Shown here one piece after another: positions 46,270 to 56,415 of a DNA stretch of 64,000 nt. The stretch spans positions 248,001 to 312,000 of the forward strand of contig JAVLRN010000014.1 in NCBI GenBank assembly GCA_032821775.1, in the 5' to 3' direction. The DNA is from Sanguinoderma infundibulare. Taxonomy: Eukaryota > Basidiomycota > Agaricomycetes > Polyporales > Polyporaceae. The translations under genes were made by a program, and so were the position numbers. The notes beneath the pieces were generated by a model that did not search any database, was not told the DNA's origin, and was given only the letters and a program-made list of their open reading frames with translations. The stretch's first letter is position 1, and every line of letters begins with the position of its first letter.

Positions 46270-47657
46270 ATGGCATCCTTCGGCGAACACACAGTTTCTG
46301 CGTCGACTACCCAAGAGAGGCCTGTGGAGGTCGAAGAAAACCTCTACCAATATTTCGAAGAGGTTATAGGAAAGGACGGAAAAATCCGGGTGCGTCTGAA
46401 TATAAATCCTGGTTCGCATCCATAGACTGACGCCTATGTTCGCGTTAAGTACCTCTGTAAATTCATAGAAGACTGTCAGGGCTGTATCACGCGGAAAGAA
46501 ATGCGACGGCACATCAACACTCACACTCGGGAAAGGTACGTAGTTCGACACAGTTTCGCAACCATGTGGCGACTGACGATGTCCGTAGAACGATTAACTG
46601 CAAGCTCTGCGGGAAGACGTTCACTCAGTCGTGTAATCTAAAAGTTCACGAACAGGCGGTCCAGTGAGTGCTACCGACTCTCAAATCCGCTATTCCCTCT
46701 TGCGCTGACACGATATCGTCATCTAGCGTGAAAGTAAAAGACCGTGTTTGCCCGTACAGATATATCGACGGGACGGGAAACATCCTCCCATGTACCAAAC
46801 GATATTCCAACGACACAGCGTTCATAAAGCACAAGAGCCTCAAACACGGGTTCCACGCTAGCGATGGCGGGGCGACGGGCTTGGACCCCACCCCCCTTGG
46901 GATGAAGTTTCTCGAATCCACCTACGCAAAATACTATTACAGGACCAAGAAGGGACAAGCGAGAGGCACACATCCTCAGCAGCAGACTGGTGACGCGCCA
47001 GGGCACAATGTCGCGCGCACCCCGGGTGGTTCGCGCACCGCCCAGCCATCGTCCGCCCCATACTCCATCCCTCCCGCTTCGGTCAGCCGCTCGTCAAGGG
47101 CATCCACTTCGCAGTCCGCCGGGCGCCAGGACGTCGGGGGTCCGTCGTCTTCTCAACTTCACCCCGCCGCCATTGGGGATTGGCCTTACCTCGGCCCCAT
47201 CACCACGGAGAACGTGCCATCCGACGTCTCTTTCCCGCAAGACGACGTCTTCGCTTTGGCGGAGAACGTCCAGGATGGCTTCCAGTTCTACGTCCCAGAC
47301 CGTCCTCAGCACCCGGAGCAAGGTCCGGCGGGTACCCACAGCGGGCAGATCGCGCCTCTAGCCCCGGGCTTCGACTACGGCCTCCCCCAGCCTATGCTCC
47401 CTGCGTTCTATGAGACTATCCACCCAAGCGCGCTCACTCTCGGAGCGCCGGTGCCGGTTGGGGCGAACACATTCGGACAGGACGTACTCAACACGGGGGT
47501 GGAGACGCCCCCGGACCTCGGCAACGGGCCGACCCCGTTGCCGTGGTGGGACTCGATGTCGTGGCCCCAGTTGACTCCGTCGTCCGACGTTTCCGCGGGC
47601 CCGTCGCAGTGTGTCCCTGGTCCAAGCTTGGAGACATTCGGGACCTACGGCCAGTGA
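46270..47657 (+). CDS. ZF-3: three-finger C2H2 zinc-finger protein with proline-rich tail
   Basis: Four exons (46270-46389, 46450-46535, 46589-46663, 46727-47657), 403 residues. Exon 2 is 86 nt as in ZF-1 and ZF-2. The leader exon has 40 codons. Fingers are CKFIEDCQGCITRKEMRRH...H, the canonical CKLCGKTFTQSCNLKVHEQA (then VH across the splice), and CPYRYIDGTGNILPCTKRYS...KHKSLKH. The tail is Pro/Ser/Thr-rich and contains IHPSALTLGAP, the counterpart of the IDPS motif of ZF-1 and ZF-2. The fingers fit the consensus better than those of ZF-1 and ZF-2. Probable sequence-specific DNA-binding regulator by architecture; target unknown. A TATA box and palindrome lie upstream. Confidence 0.82.
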
Positions 47658-48110
47658 AGGGGTGGTTGATGGCGGTATTGACATTGTGGTGTGTGGTTCT
47701 GGCTCGGTGTCTTCCCTCCTCTCTCGTTTTCTGTTCTATTCCTTTCCACTTACAGACGACCCTCTCGTCTCGGACCTCATCTCTGATCTGCGAGTCAGCA
47801 TTGCTGTATCACAAAGTTATCGCACTTAGACTCACATCCACGGACCCGACAATCTAGATGCATCGTTATACCCTTCCTATATTATTACACCCTACTCTCG
47901 CGTTTCGTTTGTATCGTTAGCATGCCTTTTCGTTCTCTAATTTCGCTGTAGCTGTGCTTGGCGTCTGGCTTCAGTGGTTACAATACTAACTGCCTCTCGC
48001 ACGCCAGTCCGATCTTTGTACGAGTCGTACCTTGACTGTATCGTTAACCATAGAGCAATTCATGACAAAAATTAAGTGTCCTTCTCGAGAGTCATTTCCT
48101 CGGTTGTCAT

Positions 48111-48739
48111 AATAGTTAACGGAATTGGTCAAGTTGACGGGATTGGTCCAGAATTGTGTGCTCAATGTGAGTTGCTGTTCCTGCGCCAGTGCAGGTACAA
48201 GATTCGCTCTGAGACCCCCGCGAATGCTCGTGTGGAGGACTGACGGATTTGAAGAGGTTGCGCGAGTCGAGAGACGGCCAGGACCGACTCGGAGGAGCGA
48301 CCGTAGTGACCTGTCCCGTTTGCCACGAATGGATGATGGTTTCGGCATTAGCCGTGATCGACTTGAACGCCCACGTTGCCAACCGACCAAGGCCGACCAC
48401 GAGCGACGATCGTGAGCAACTTGAACTTGGCGAAGGGTGGCAAGTACCTGCAGCATATCGCAGAGCATCACGCCCAGAAGTCTCGTTGCCGCCGCCGTGC
48501 TGTTAAAACGTCGACGAGTACACATGCCGAGGACAGCGGCTCCGAGATTTGGACAGTTCCGATAAACGGTGTGACGCGCCCAAATGTGACAGGCCCAAAT
48601 ACACGTGGAGAGATGTAGAGTTGCGATCGCAGACAACAGGCAATGGGGTGCGGATGACCGCGAGGACACAAAACCAGAGACGAGAGCAAAGAGGTGACAG
48701 AACACGTTCACTGGCCCGGCCCGAGGCTGGAGAGTTGAT
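48111..48739. other. Spacer between ZF-3 and ZF-4 units
   Basis: About 630 bp with no recognised gene; frames on both strands are short and overlapping. Confidence 0.4.
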
Positions 48740-49107
48740 GGTCGGGCCGGTCCGCGATGCCATCTAAATTTGGATAAGCGCCTCCCGACGCTACCCGACT
48801 CAGACGGGCCGTGCCGCTCGGACGTCGCGTTTCAAGTTCTCCACGATGACCGCTGCGTTGGACTCGGACTCCGGCCCTTCCTACCATAAACCCTCCTGCT
48901 TATTCGCATGCCACTCAGGACATCCTTTTGCTCTACCGTGACCAGACAAGAATGGCGGCTGGGACTGTGCTCGGACAGTCATCGACTGCACCCGACGCAA
49001 ACTTGGAAACACTTGGATGGCAGGCAGGGCTGGTCCATGATCCGGCCCAAGAGCCATGAAATTCCAGATCCTATCCGCACAAGTGCTATCAGAAATCAGT
49101 GGTTCTG

Positions 49108-49113
49108 GTGAGT
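49108..49113 (+). other. Conserved splice-donor-like site upstream of ZF-4
   Basis: GTGAGTACTAGTG, same place in the unit as 20413 and 44950. Confidence 0.4.
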
Positions 49114-50180
49114 ACTAGTGTTTCCGTTCTTTCGCTGACGCGAAACTTGTCGTGTCCATGGCAAATTACGACGACAGCGAAAACCCCCGCAGCGGTGAGT
49201 AGTTTCACGACGAGGGTCGCTGTGCTTTAGACCAGGTCTAAAAAGGACTTCATGATAGCCTGCGGTTGAGGACCGCCCTCATTGTGAAGGGATTGCTGTC
49301 CGCTGCAAAGACGTATGCTACAGTCATCGTGGCGGAGGCCATTATATAAGTTATGCGCATCTACTGCGAGTGAGAACAGAGCGCCAATGAAGGCGATCTG
49401 TGTCCGTCCCGAGCGACTGGAGCCACAGGCCGGAGGCTGGACAATAGACGCCGCTGGCGGCCGACTTCAAGACGGACAATGGGGAATACCGCCGGGACAG
49501 ATCTGTTGTAATAAAGCAGGCATGTGAAGGACATTTCTAGTCCTTCCTGTTTCGACGTGCGCTATTCGCAATTCCCCGTCGGTGTTCGGACAAAAGAATC
49601 CCAAGATGTGGGCGCAGCTGTAGCCATTGCATAGGCCCGGATGATTACTCGCTCCCCCACGGCATATTACCTAAACGGGCAGGATACTCTTTCAGCACCC
49701 TGTGCTATCACTCAGCTCGTATTCTGCGTGACCGTCAGTGGCACGAAATTAATGAAACGGCTGTGCCACGGTCCTCCGCGTTACCATGGGACAAAGGATG
49801 GGACGTTTGCATGACATTTTCGTCCAGGGTCCAGGACACCGGGCTGTCACGCCGTGCGGCTCGGAGGCAGAGGACCGTGTCGCGCCAGACGACGAGGTGC
49901 AGTGGTCGGAAAGTAGGGCATTTCCACAGAGTCTCCCAACCATATTTTGCCCTAGAAACACTCAAAGGAAGGGTGCTCGACCGAGTGGCACCGGGCGGTG
50001 AGAACCTCCGCATCCTCAGTCGGACGTCACCAGGGCTGTGGAACCGCCAGCAGTAAGGATAGCGGCTAATAGTGGTCAGGCCGGTCAGAGCACGGGCCAG
50101 GACACACATCTGCAGACACGCGCGGAGTATCAATCGCCTGGAATGGGAACCGTAGCGCAAGCAAGGTTGTCCGAAATTTC

Positions 50181-50198
50181 CATGTCCGGCAGGACATG
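50181..50198. promoter_or_regulatory. 18-bp palindrome upstream of ZF-4
   Basis: CATGTCCGGCAGGACATG, identical to ZF-2 and ZF-3, 143 bp before the TATAAA box. Confidence 0.65.
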
Positions 50199-50323
50199 CG
50201 ACCTTCGTTGCGTCCGCAGAAGCCCGGGTGTTTGGTTCTCATTGTCGCAAGCTTTCGACGGCCAAACACAATCCGTGCTCGTCCATAGCACAATCGGGAG
50301 GCAACGGAGCCGGGATGGACACC

Positions 50324-50329
50324 TATAAA
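50324..50329 (+). promoter_or_regulatory. TATA box of ZF-4
   Basis: TATAAA in GGGATGGACACCTATAAAGC, 211 bp before the start codon. Confidence 0.75.
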
Positions 50330-50534
50330 GCGCGGGTTGTTGAGCTCTGTGCAACTCATTTCCGACCGTAGCCGACCATCCACCGTTGCTTTTCCTCGCG
50401 CCTCTACATTCGTCCTCACCTCTCGACATCACTCCATCCCTCGACATCGCTCCCTCCGTACCTCCCACACCGCTCCTCCAAGGCCAACCTCGCCTTACAG
50501 TACAGACCACTCCTCGACATCCCAACCACACGTC

Positions 50535-51704
50535 ATGCCACCCATTCGCCAACACGCCCGTTTTTCCCCCATCGCCCAAGCAGCACCTGTAGATTTTGGA
50601 GAAGACCCGTTCAAGTACTGCGAAGTGGTCATTCAGGACGACGGAACAACTAAGGTGCGTCTGCATGTGCATCATGGTTCGCATTGGCGCAGACTGACGC
50701 GTATCTTCGCGCTTAGTACCGGTGTACGATCGAAGGCTGCAAGGGCAGCAAGGGCCGCGGCGTGACGCGCAGATTTGACTTCATTCGGCACATGAACGGC
50801 CACGCTGGTAAAAAGTATGTGGTACAACTTACTTTAGCATCGATGTGGTGACTGACGATGTTCCAGCCAGGCGTGGTGTCTCCTCTGCCCCACTTCCCGT
50901 CCCTTCGCTCAAAAGGGCAACTTGAAGGTCCACATCGAGGCCGTACAGTGAGTGCCACGAGATGTCATGTCCGTTGTTGCCTATGGTGCTGACGGGGTGC
51001 CGTCGCGTAGCTTCGGCGTCGAAAGATACAAATGCCCCCACCAGTGGATGGACGCGAATGGCTACATCATTCCCTGTGAACGGCAATTTACGACACAGTA
51101 CAATTTGAGCCACCACAGGAGACGTCATCACAGCTTCCGGGCGAGACGCGACAAGAACACGGTCTTGTTGCCTACCCCTGCGCCGCGGGGGATGAAGTTT
51201 GCCGCTTCAAGGTATGCCCAATGTCATTACGAGAACCAGGCACCGCAGACACAAGGCACTCGCTCTCCGATGCATACTGGTGACGCATCAGCTTACTACG
51301 GTGTTGCGCGCGCCGTGGGTGGTCCACACACCGCGTGGCCTTCATCCACTCCTTACACCATCCCGTCCCCGTCGGTCCGCCGCGCATCAAGAACGCCGGC
51401 TTCGCAGGCTGGGGGTTCCTCGGCCCCACAACCTCGCCCAGTCACCGTTGAAGACTGGTATCTCGGGCCCAACATCACCGAGAACACGTTCTTTGACTTT
51501 CCTTTCCCACAGGGCGAAGTCCTCACCTTCAGCCAGAACGTCAACAGCCGTTTGGAGTTCGCTGCCCCCGAGGTCCCTCAACAGCCAATGACGATCCCGC
51601 AACTTACGTGGACGATTCTGCCTGAGCGCGCCCCCGCCTTCATGCCCCCCGCGTGCGACGGCACGATCGACCCACGGATGCTCACTCTCCATCCGCCACC
51701 CTGA
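50535..51704 (+). CDS. ZF-4: three-finger C2H2 zinc-finger protein, shortest member
   Basis: Four exons (50535-50654, 50717-50814, 50867-50947, 51011-51704), 330 residues. The leader exon has 40 codons, as in ZF-3. Fingers are CTIEGCKGSKGRGVTRRFDF with H..H following, CLLCPTSRPFAQKGNLKVHI ending in the splice-spanning H, and CPHQWMDANGYIIPCERQFT...HHRRRHH. The tail is proline-rich and ends in the family motif, here CDGTIDPRMLTLHPP, immediately before the stop. The tail is shorter than in the other members. Frame and GT-AG rules hold at all junctions. Likely DNA-binding regulator by architecture. Confidence 0.82.
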
Positions 51705-52385
51705 GTTGCGACGGACGCGGTCGGGCAGCGAGATTCCCTTGACGCGGGCTCCGACCTCGGGCTCTTGCCGTGGTTGTCGAGGTCTACGATCTCGTCGGGT
51801 TAGTCGACTCCACTGTCTGACTCCAGCATGTCCGCGGGGTCGTGGGGCCCGTCGCAGCGGGTCCCTGACTGCACCAGTGGGGAGACGTTCGGGGGCTACA
51901 GCTCGTGAAGGTGCGGTTGACGGTGGGAGTGACCGTGGCATTGTGGTTCGTGGCTCTGGTTCTGGCTCAGCCTCCTTTCGCATCCGCCATCTCCTCCATC
52001 TCTTCTTCTGCTTTTATTATATATCTCTACATATACAGACTACCCTCTCGTCTTGCGCATCATCTCTAATCTATCGGTCGGCATCACTGTACTGGACTCA
52101 GATTCACATCATCCTGAACCTTATACCCCATCAGGTCTGCATCGTTTTACCATCCATACATTATTACGTCCTCACTCTCGCGTTTTGTCTGTATCGTTAG
52201 CATTCCTTTTTGCGCTCTCTGTTTTCAGAGTAGAAGTGCTGTGCTTCGGACTTGGTGGTTACAATACTAATTGCATGCCGCCTGCGCGGTCCGAGTTGCT
52301 TGGCGACTAGTGCTCGTACCCTGGCTGTCTTATTACCTATACAGCGATTTATGACATGCGTTGTCTGTCTTTCTCGAGTGCCGTT

Positions 52386-53165
52386 ATTCTTGTGCAATTT
52401 TTTGCGATGATCATGGGCACGAGAACAAGACTCCGCGTTTGAACCGCCTTGATGCAGCAGTGGTTAAACTGTTACAGAACTGTATTGGATGTGGATTATC
52501 TTGTCATCATAGAGTCTAGCCTCGACCGCCGGTCTTGTGTCGATCGTTTGAATTGGGAAGTGCGGGAGCAGCCGAGTGGTTCATTGCCGCCCATGGTCAC
52601 GTGGACTCCCTTTTATCTCCGCCATCACCACCACGGCCTTCCCTTCCCTTTTTCCCCATCTTTACTGCCCACATCTGACCTCGTTCTTCATTCCACAAAG
52701 AATACGTCTCCCTATTCTAATGGTGCGGCGGAGAAGCTCGAACAACACAACGCCAGGCACTCAGTTTTGCCCTCATGATCGCCCAGGTGGACGCACCACG
52801 AGCGTGTTGAGCGGCCCGCTGCTTGTGCGGAGGAATCACGAAACGGACCGCTTGGAAGCTCTTCCAACGATGCACCGGCCAGGTGACATTTACGCCGTCA
52901 GGCTGTCGTTCCTCAACGTTCTAGCCGTACCCGGCTCCGCACACCAACATTCGGCGCGGCACATTGGCACGAACATAGGTGTGTCCCATGAATTCTTCGA
53001 AACGCTCTCTATGGGAATGTTCCTCAACATGCGTAACAGAAGTAGCGTATTTTGCCGTATTCGCGTTGCTCTCGGAGAAACTCTACTGAGAAGCTTCTCC
53101 GCCATGCGGGTCCATATCGCAATATACCGGACGGATGCCTCAACCGCCACTATAAAACCTCCGTG
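52386..53165. promoter_or_regulatory. Upstream region of the DUF5695-like gene
   Basis: About 780 bp with no recognised gene. CACTATAAAACC at 53150-53161 contains a TATA-like box only about 5 bp before the first ATG. This spacing favours the second ATG at 53211, about 55 bp downstream of the box, as the true start. Confidence 0.5.
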
Positions 53166-56100
53166 ATGGAGCAATCCATGCCTCCTTCACGGCAGCACCA
53201 ACTCACGGCCATGCGTGTAGGCTACCTCACGGCTCTCTGCTCGGCTCTCTTCGCTGTGCAATTCTGCGCGGCGCAGACCCCGACACTAGGCTTGCAAGAT
53301 GGCTTCCTCAGCTTTGATACGCCGTCTTTCAGCGTTCAGCTCGTCAAGGACTCACAGACTCTGTACTCGCTCAAGACGAAGGGCAACTCGACTGCATTCG
53401 ACTTCATCCCCGGCGATGTCATGACTGAACGCCAGTACAACGGGAACTATCACCTTGGCGACATCACCTTCCGGGCTCGGATTGTCGGGTCCACCGCCTG
53501 GATCAGCGGGGACACCTCCGCAGCCCGCAAGACGGTCGCAGCCTTGTCTGCCTCTGGAAACACCCTCGCGGCGGCCAGCTTGGTCCCAACTCTGCCGAGT
53601 AGTTCGCTCCTAAACATCACCCGGAGATGGGTGCTTGAGGACGACACGTTCCAGCTTCTCTTCGACGTCACCAACTCGCAGAAGCAAGCCGTCGAGATTG
53701 GTTCACTGGGCGCACCCCTCGAGTTCAACAACGTGTGCATCCATTCTCTATATCGCTCGCAGATGCTGACTTTCACCGTTGTTGCAGATTTTCACGGGAA
53801 GGACCTCCACCCAGACCAACGAGCTCTGCAGCCTGTTCGACCCTTACATCGGTCAGGATGCGGGCTACGTCCAGGTCACTCCCTTGCTCGGAACGCTTCC
53901 TCCTCTCCTCGTCCTTCCTGTTGGCCAATCTCCTCTGGAGGGATGGCGCTTCCTTCCCGAGAACACGTCCCAGCCGCTCGCCTACCAATCTCAGACGTTC
54001 GAGGCGCTCTACGAATGGCAGTTCCACAGTCTTGCCTACGCCGAGAACGAGTGGAAGAACGTCGTCCCGTGGAACGCACCTACCTCCACTACGCTTCAGC
54101 CCGGCGAAACTCGGACGTACGGTCTTCAATTCGTGCTCGCGTCTTCGATCCGTGGTATCGAGGACGCACTCCAAGAAGCGGAGCGTCCCGTCGCCGTCGG
54201 CGTACCTGGCTACATCGTACCCTCAGACCAACAGGCGAAGCTGTTCCTCAACTACCCCTCCGCGGTCAAATCCATTTCGGTCAGCCGCTCGGGCGCGCTC
54301 TCCTGGACGAGCAATACCGATGCGAAGACGTCCGGCTGGGTGGGCTACACGATCACCGCCAAGACTTGGGGCCGCTCGCGGCTGTCGATCACCTATGCGG
54401 ACGGTACCCTTCAGACCGTTCACTACTACGTCACCAAGGCGGCCGCGCAGGCCATTGCCGACCTCGGGAACTTCCTCACGACGGAGTCGTGGTTTGACGA
54501 CCCTACAGACCCATTCCAGCGCTCGCCTTCCGTCATCAGCTACGATCGGTCGGTTAACGCGGTCGTGAGGAACGACCCGCGCGCGTGGATCCCGGGTTTG
54601 AGCGACGAGGCGGGTGCGGGGTCTTGGCTGGCCGCGGCGATGAAGCAGTTTGCCCAACCGAATGCGGCTGAGGTAGCGAAGCTGGAGCAGTTCGTAAACG
54701 AGACGTTGTGGGGCTCCGTTCAGAACCTCAATGGTAAGTTTGTTCCTTCCTTCGTCGAGGCTGTGTCTGATTCGTTCTTGATATACAGGAACCGTAAAGA
54801 AGGTATGACAGCCCATGATTCGGCATGTGCAGTTCAGCATGTTGATGATCTCGCTCCACAGGCCGTTTTCTTCTACCAACCGGACCTTGTCCCCAACTAC
54901 GACTACCCCTCGACGATTTTCTGGGGTAACTGGTGGTCCTGGAACCAAGCCGCGTCCTACTTGACGGACCGCGCGTACGACTACGTGCACGTCATCGCTG
55001 CTTACTGGTCCCTGTATCGCGTCGCGCGCAACTATCCGGCCCTCGTCAAGATGCACACTTGGCAATGGTACATCAACCAGGCCGTCCTGACTGTCGCGAC
55101 CATGACCGACGGACAGGTCGGGTACGTTGACGATGGTTTGATGGAGGAGACCGTGATCGTCTATCTTTTGAACGATCTGAAGAGGGAGGGGCTGACAGCC
55201 AATGCGACGCTCGTCCAGAGCCGGATGCAGGCGCGCGAGAAGGTCTGGGCTGGGGAACGATTCCCGTAGGCTTTCACATTTTATTATGCGAGATCATCGT
55301 TGAGCGCGCACCTAGCTTCGGCTCCGAAATGGCTTGGGACTCGACCGGTCAGGAAGGCGTGTTCCAATGGGCGACGTACTTCAACGACAGCACCACCGCG
55401 CTCAACTCGCTCAACTCCATCCTCGCATATCAACCCACCGTTCCGCACTGGGGCTACAACGGAAACGCGCGTCGCTACTGGTTTGTGTGCTTCTTCTTGC
55501 ATGGCCCTCCCGTCTTGAGCTCACTTTGCGTCATCACCACAAGGGATAACGTCTACGGAGGGAAGCTCCAGCGCATCGAGCGCCAGATCCACCACTACGG
55601 CAGCGGCCTGAACGCCATCCCGCTCATCACCCAGTTCCGCTCCACGCCCGACGACCTCTACCTCCTCCGCGTCGGCTTCGGCGGCCTCAGCGGGCCTCTG
55701 TCCAACATTGACCAAGGCGGCTTCGCGTCCGCGTCCTTCCACTCATTCGAGGACACGCTCGCGTGGGACGCGTACTCGGGCGACTACGGCCCGAACTTTG
55801 TCGGGCACTCGCTCGAGATGGGCACCTACGTCGTCGACCACCCCGACTTTGGCTGGCAGGCGTTTGGCGGGAACGTGCTCGCGACGACGCCCACGGTCAG
55901 GGTGCAGACGCGCGACTCGCTGCGGAGACGGGTGTTCGTGGCGCCTTTGGGAGCGTGGTTGTCGCTGGACGCCGGGGCGTTCGAGGAGGTCGAGTTTGAT
56001 CCTGCCAGCAAGACCGTCGTGCTCACTATCCTGCCCGCTTCGAGTGGGATTTCGGGTGCGGCGGCAGCGCCGAGTGCTCGACTCCTTGTGCAGAACACGG

Positions 56101-56210
56101 CGAACAACGGGCTTGGTGTCCTCGAGCCGACTTCCAGCCTCGCCCAGGATGCAGGCGCTTGGGTCATACCGTTCAAGAACGGGGTCGCCTCGGTTACGCT
56201 GGGATTGTAG
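53166..56210 (+). CDS. Secreted DUF5695-like protein, putative carbohydrate-active enzyme
   Basis: Six exons (53166-53732, 53788-54733, 54789-54802, 54862-55265, 55316-55480, 55544-56210), 920 residues from the first ATG. Exon 3 is only 14 nt. A second in-frame ATG at 53211 begins MRVGYLTALCSALFAVQFCAAQ, a good signal peptide, and is probably the real start (905 residues). The body has long conserved blocks: YHLGDITFRAR, SWFDDPTDPFQRSP, FYQPDLVPNYDYPSTIFWGN, DYVHVIAAYWSLYRVARNYP, GYVDDGLMEETV, SEMAWDSTGQEGVFQW, RIERQIHHYGSGLNAIPL and DYGPNFVGHSLEMG. I place it in the DUF5695 family by recall of these blocks. An (alpha/alpha)-type glycosidase role is plausible but unproven. No frame defects. 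Confidence 0.72.
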
Positions 56211-56415
56211 CACGAGAAAAAACAGTCATGGTTGACAAGAGAAAATGAACGTTCTGCTGATATCGGGATATATATGCTACCAGATGACCACCAACATCGA
56301 GACGAATGTACGCGTGAACTCAAACCTCTTTATTTGACTGATACTATCCAGACGCGAAGGCCCTGAAGGGGAAGTCAGCGCTTCAAATTGCAGCTCGAGA
56401 GTGCCATCAAAGGAC

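Larger units (their letters stand above)
44555..48110 (+). repeat. Segmental duplication unit carrying ZF-3
   Basis: Starts at CGAGTGGTCATGGAGCC, the same point as the ZF-2 unit, and ends near TCCTTCTCGAGA at 48080. The ~1.4-kb upstream flank is clearly similar to 20010-21600 and 48740-50530. The coding part is much more diverged from ZF-2 than the flanks are. Confidence 0.75.
48740..52385 (+). repeat. Segmental duplication unit carrying ZF-4
   Basis: Upstream flank matches the ZF-2 and ZF-3 units from CGGGCCGGTCCGCGA onward, with a 5' end about 65 bp shorter. The unit is in direct tandem with that of ZF-3. The 3' flank shares TATCGTTAGCAT and CTTTCTCGAG blocks with ZF-3. Confidence 0.75.
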
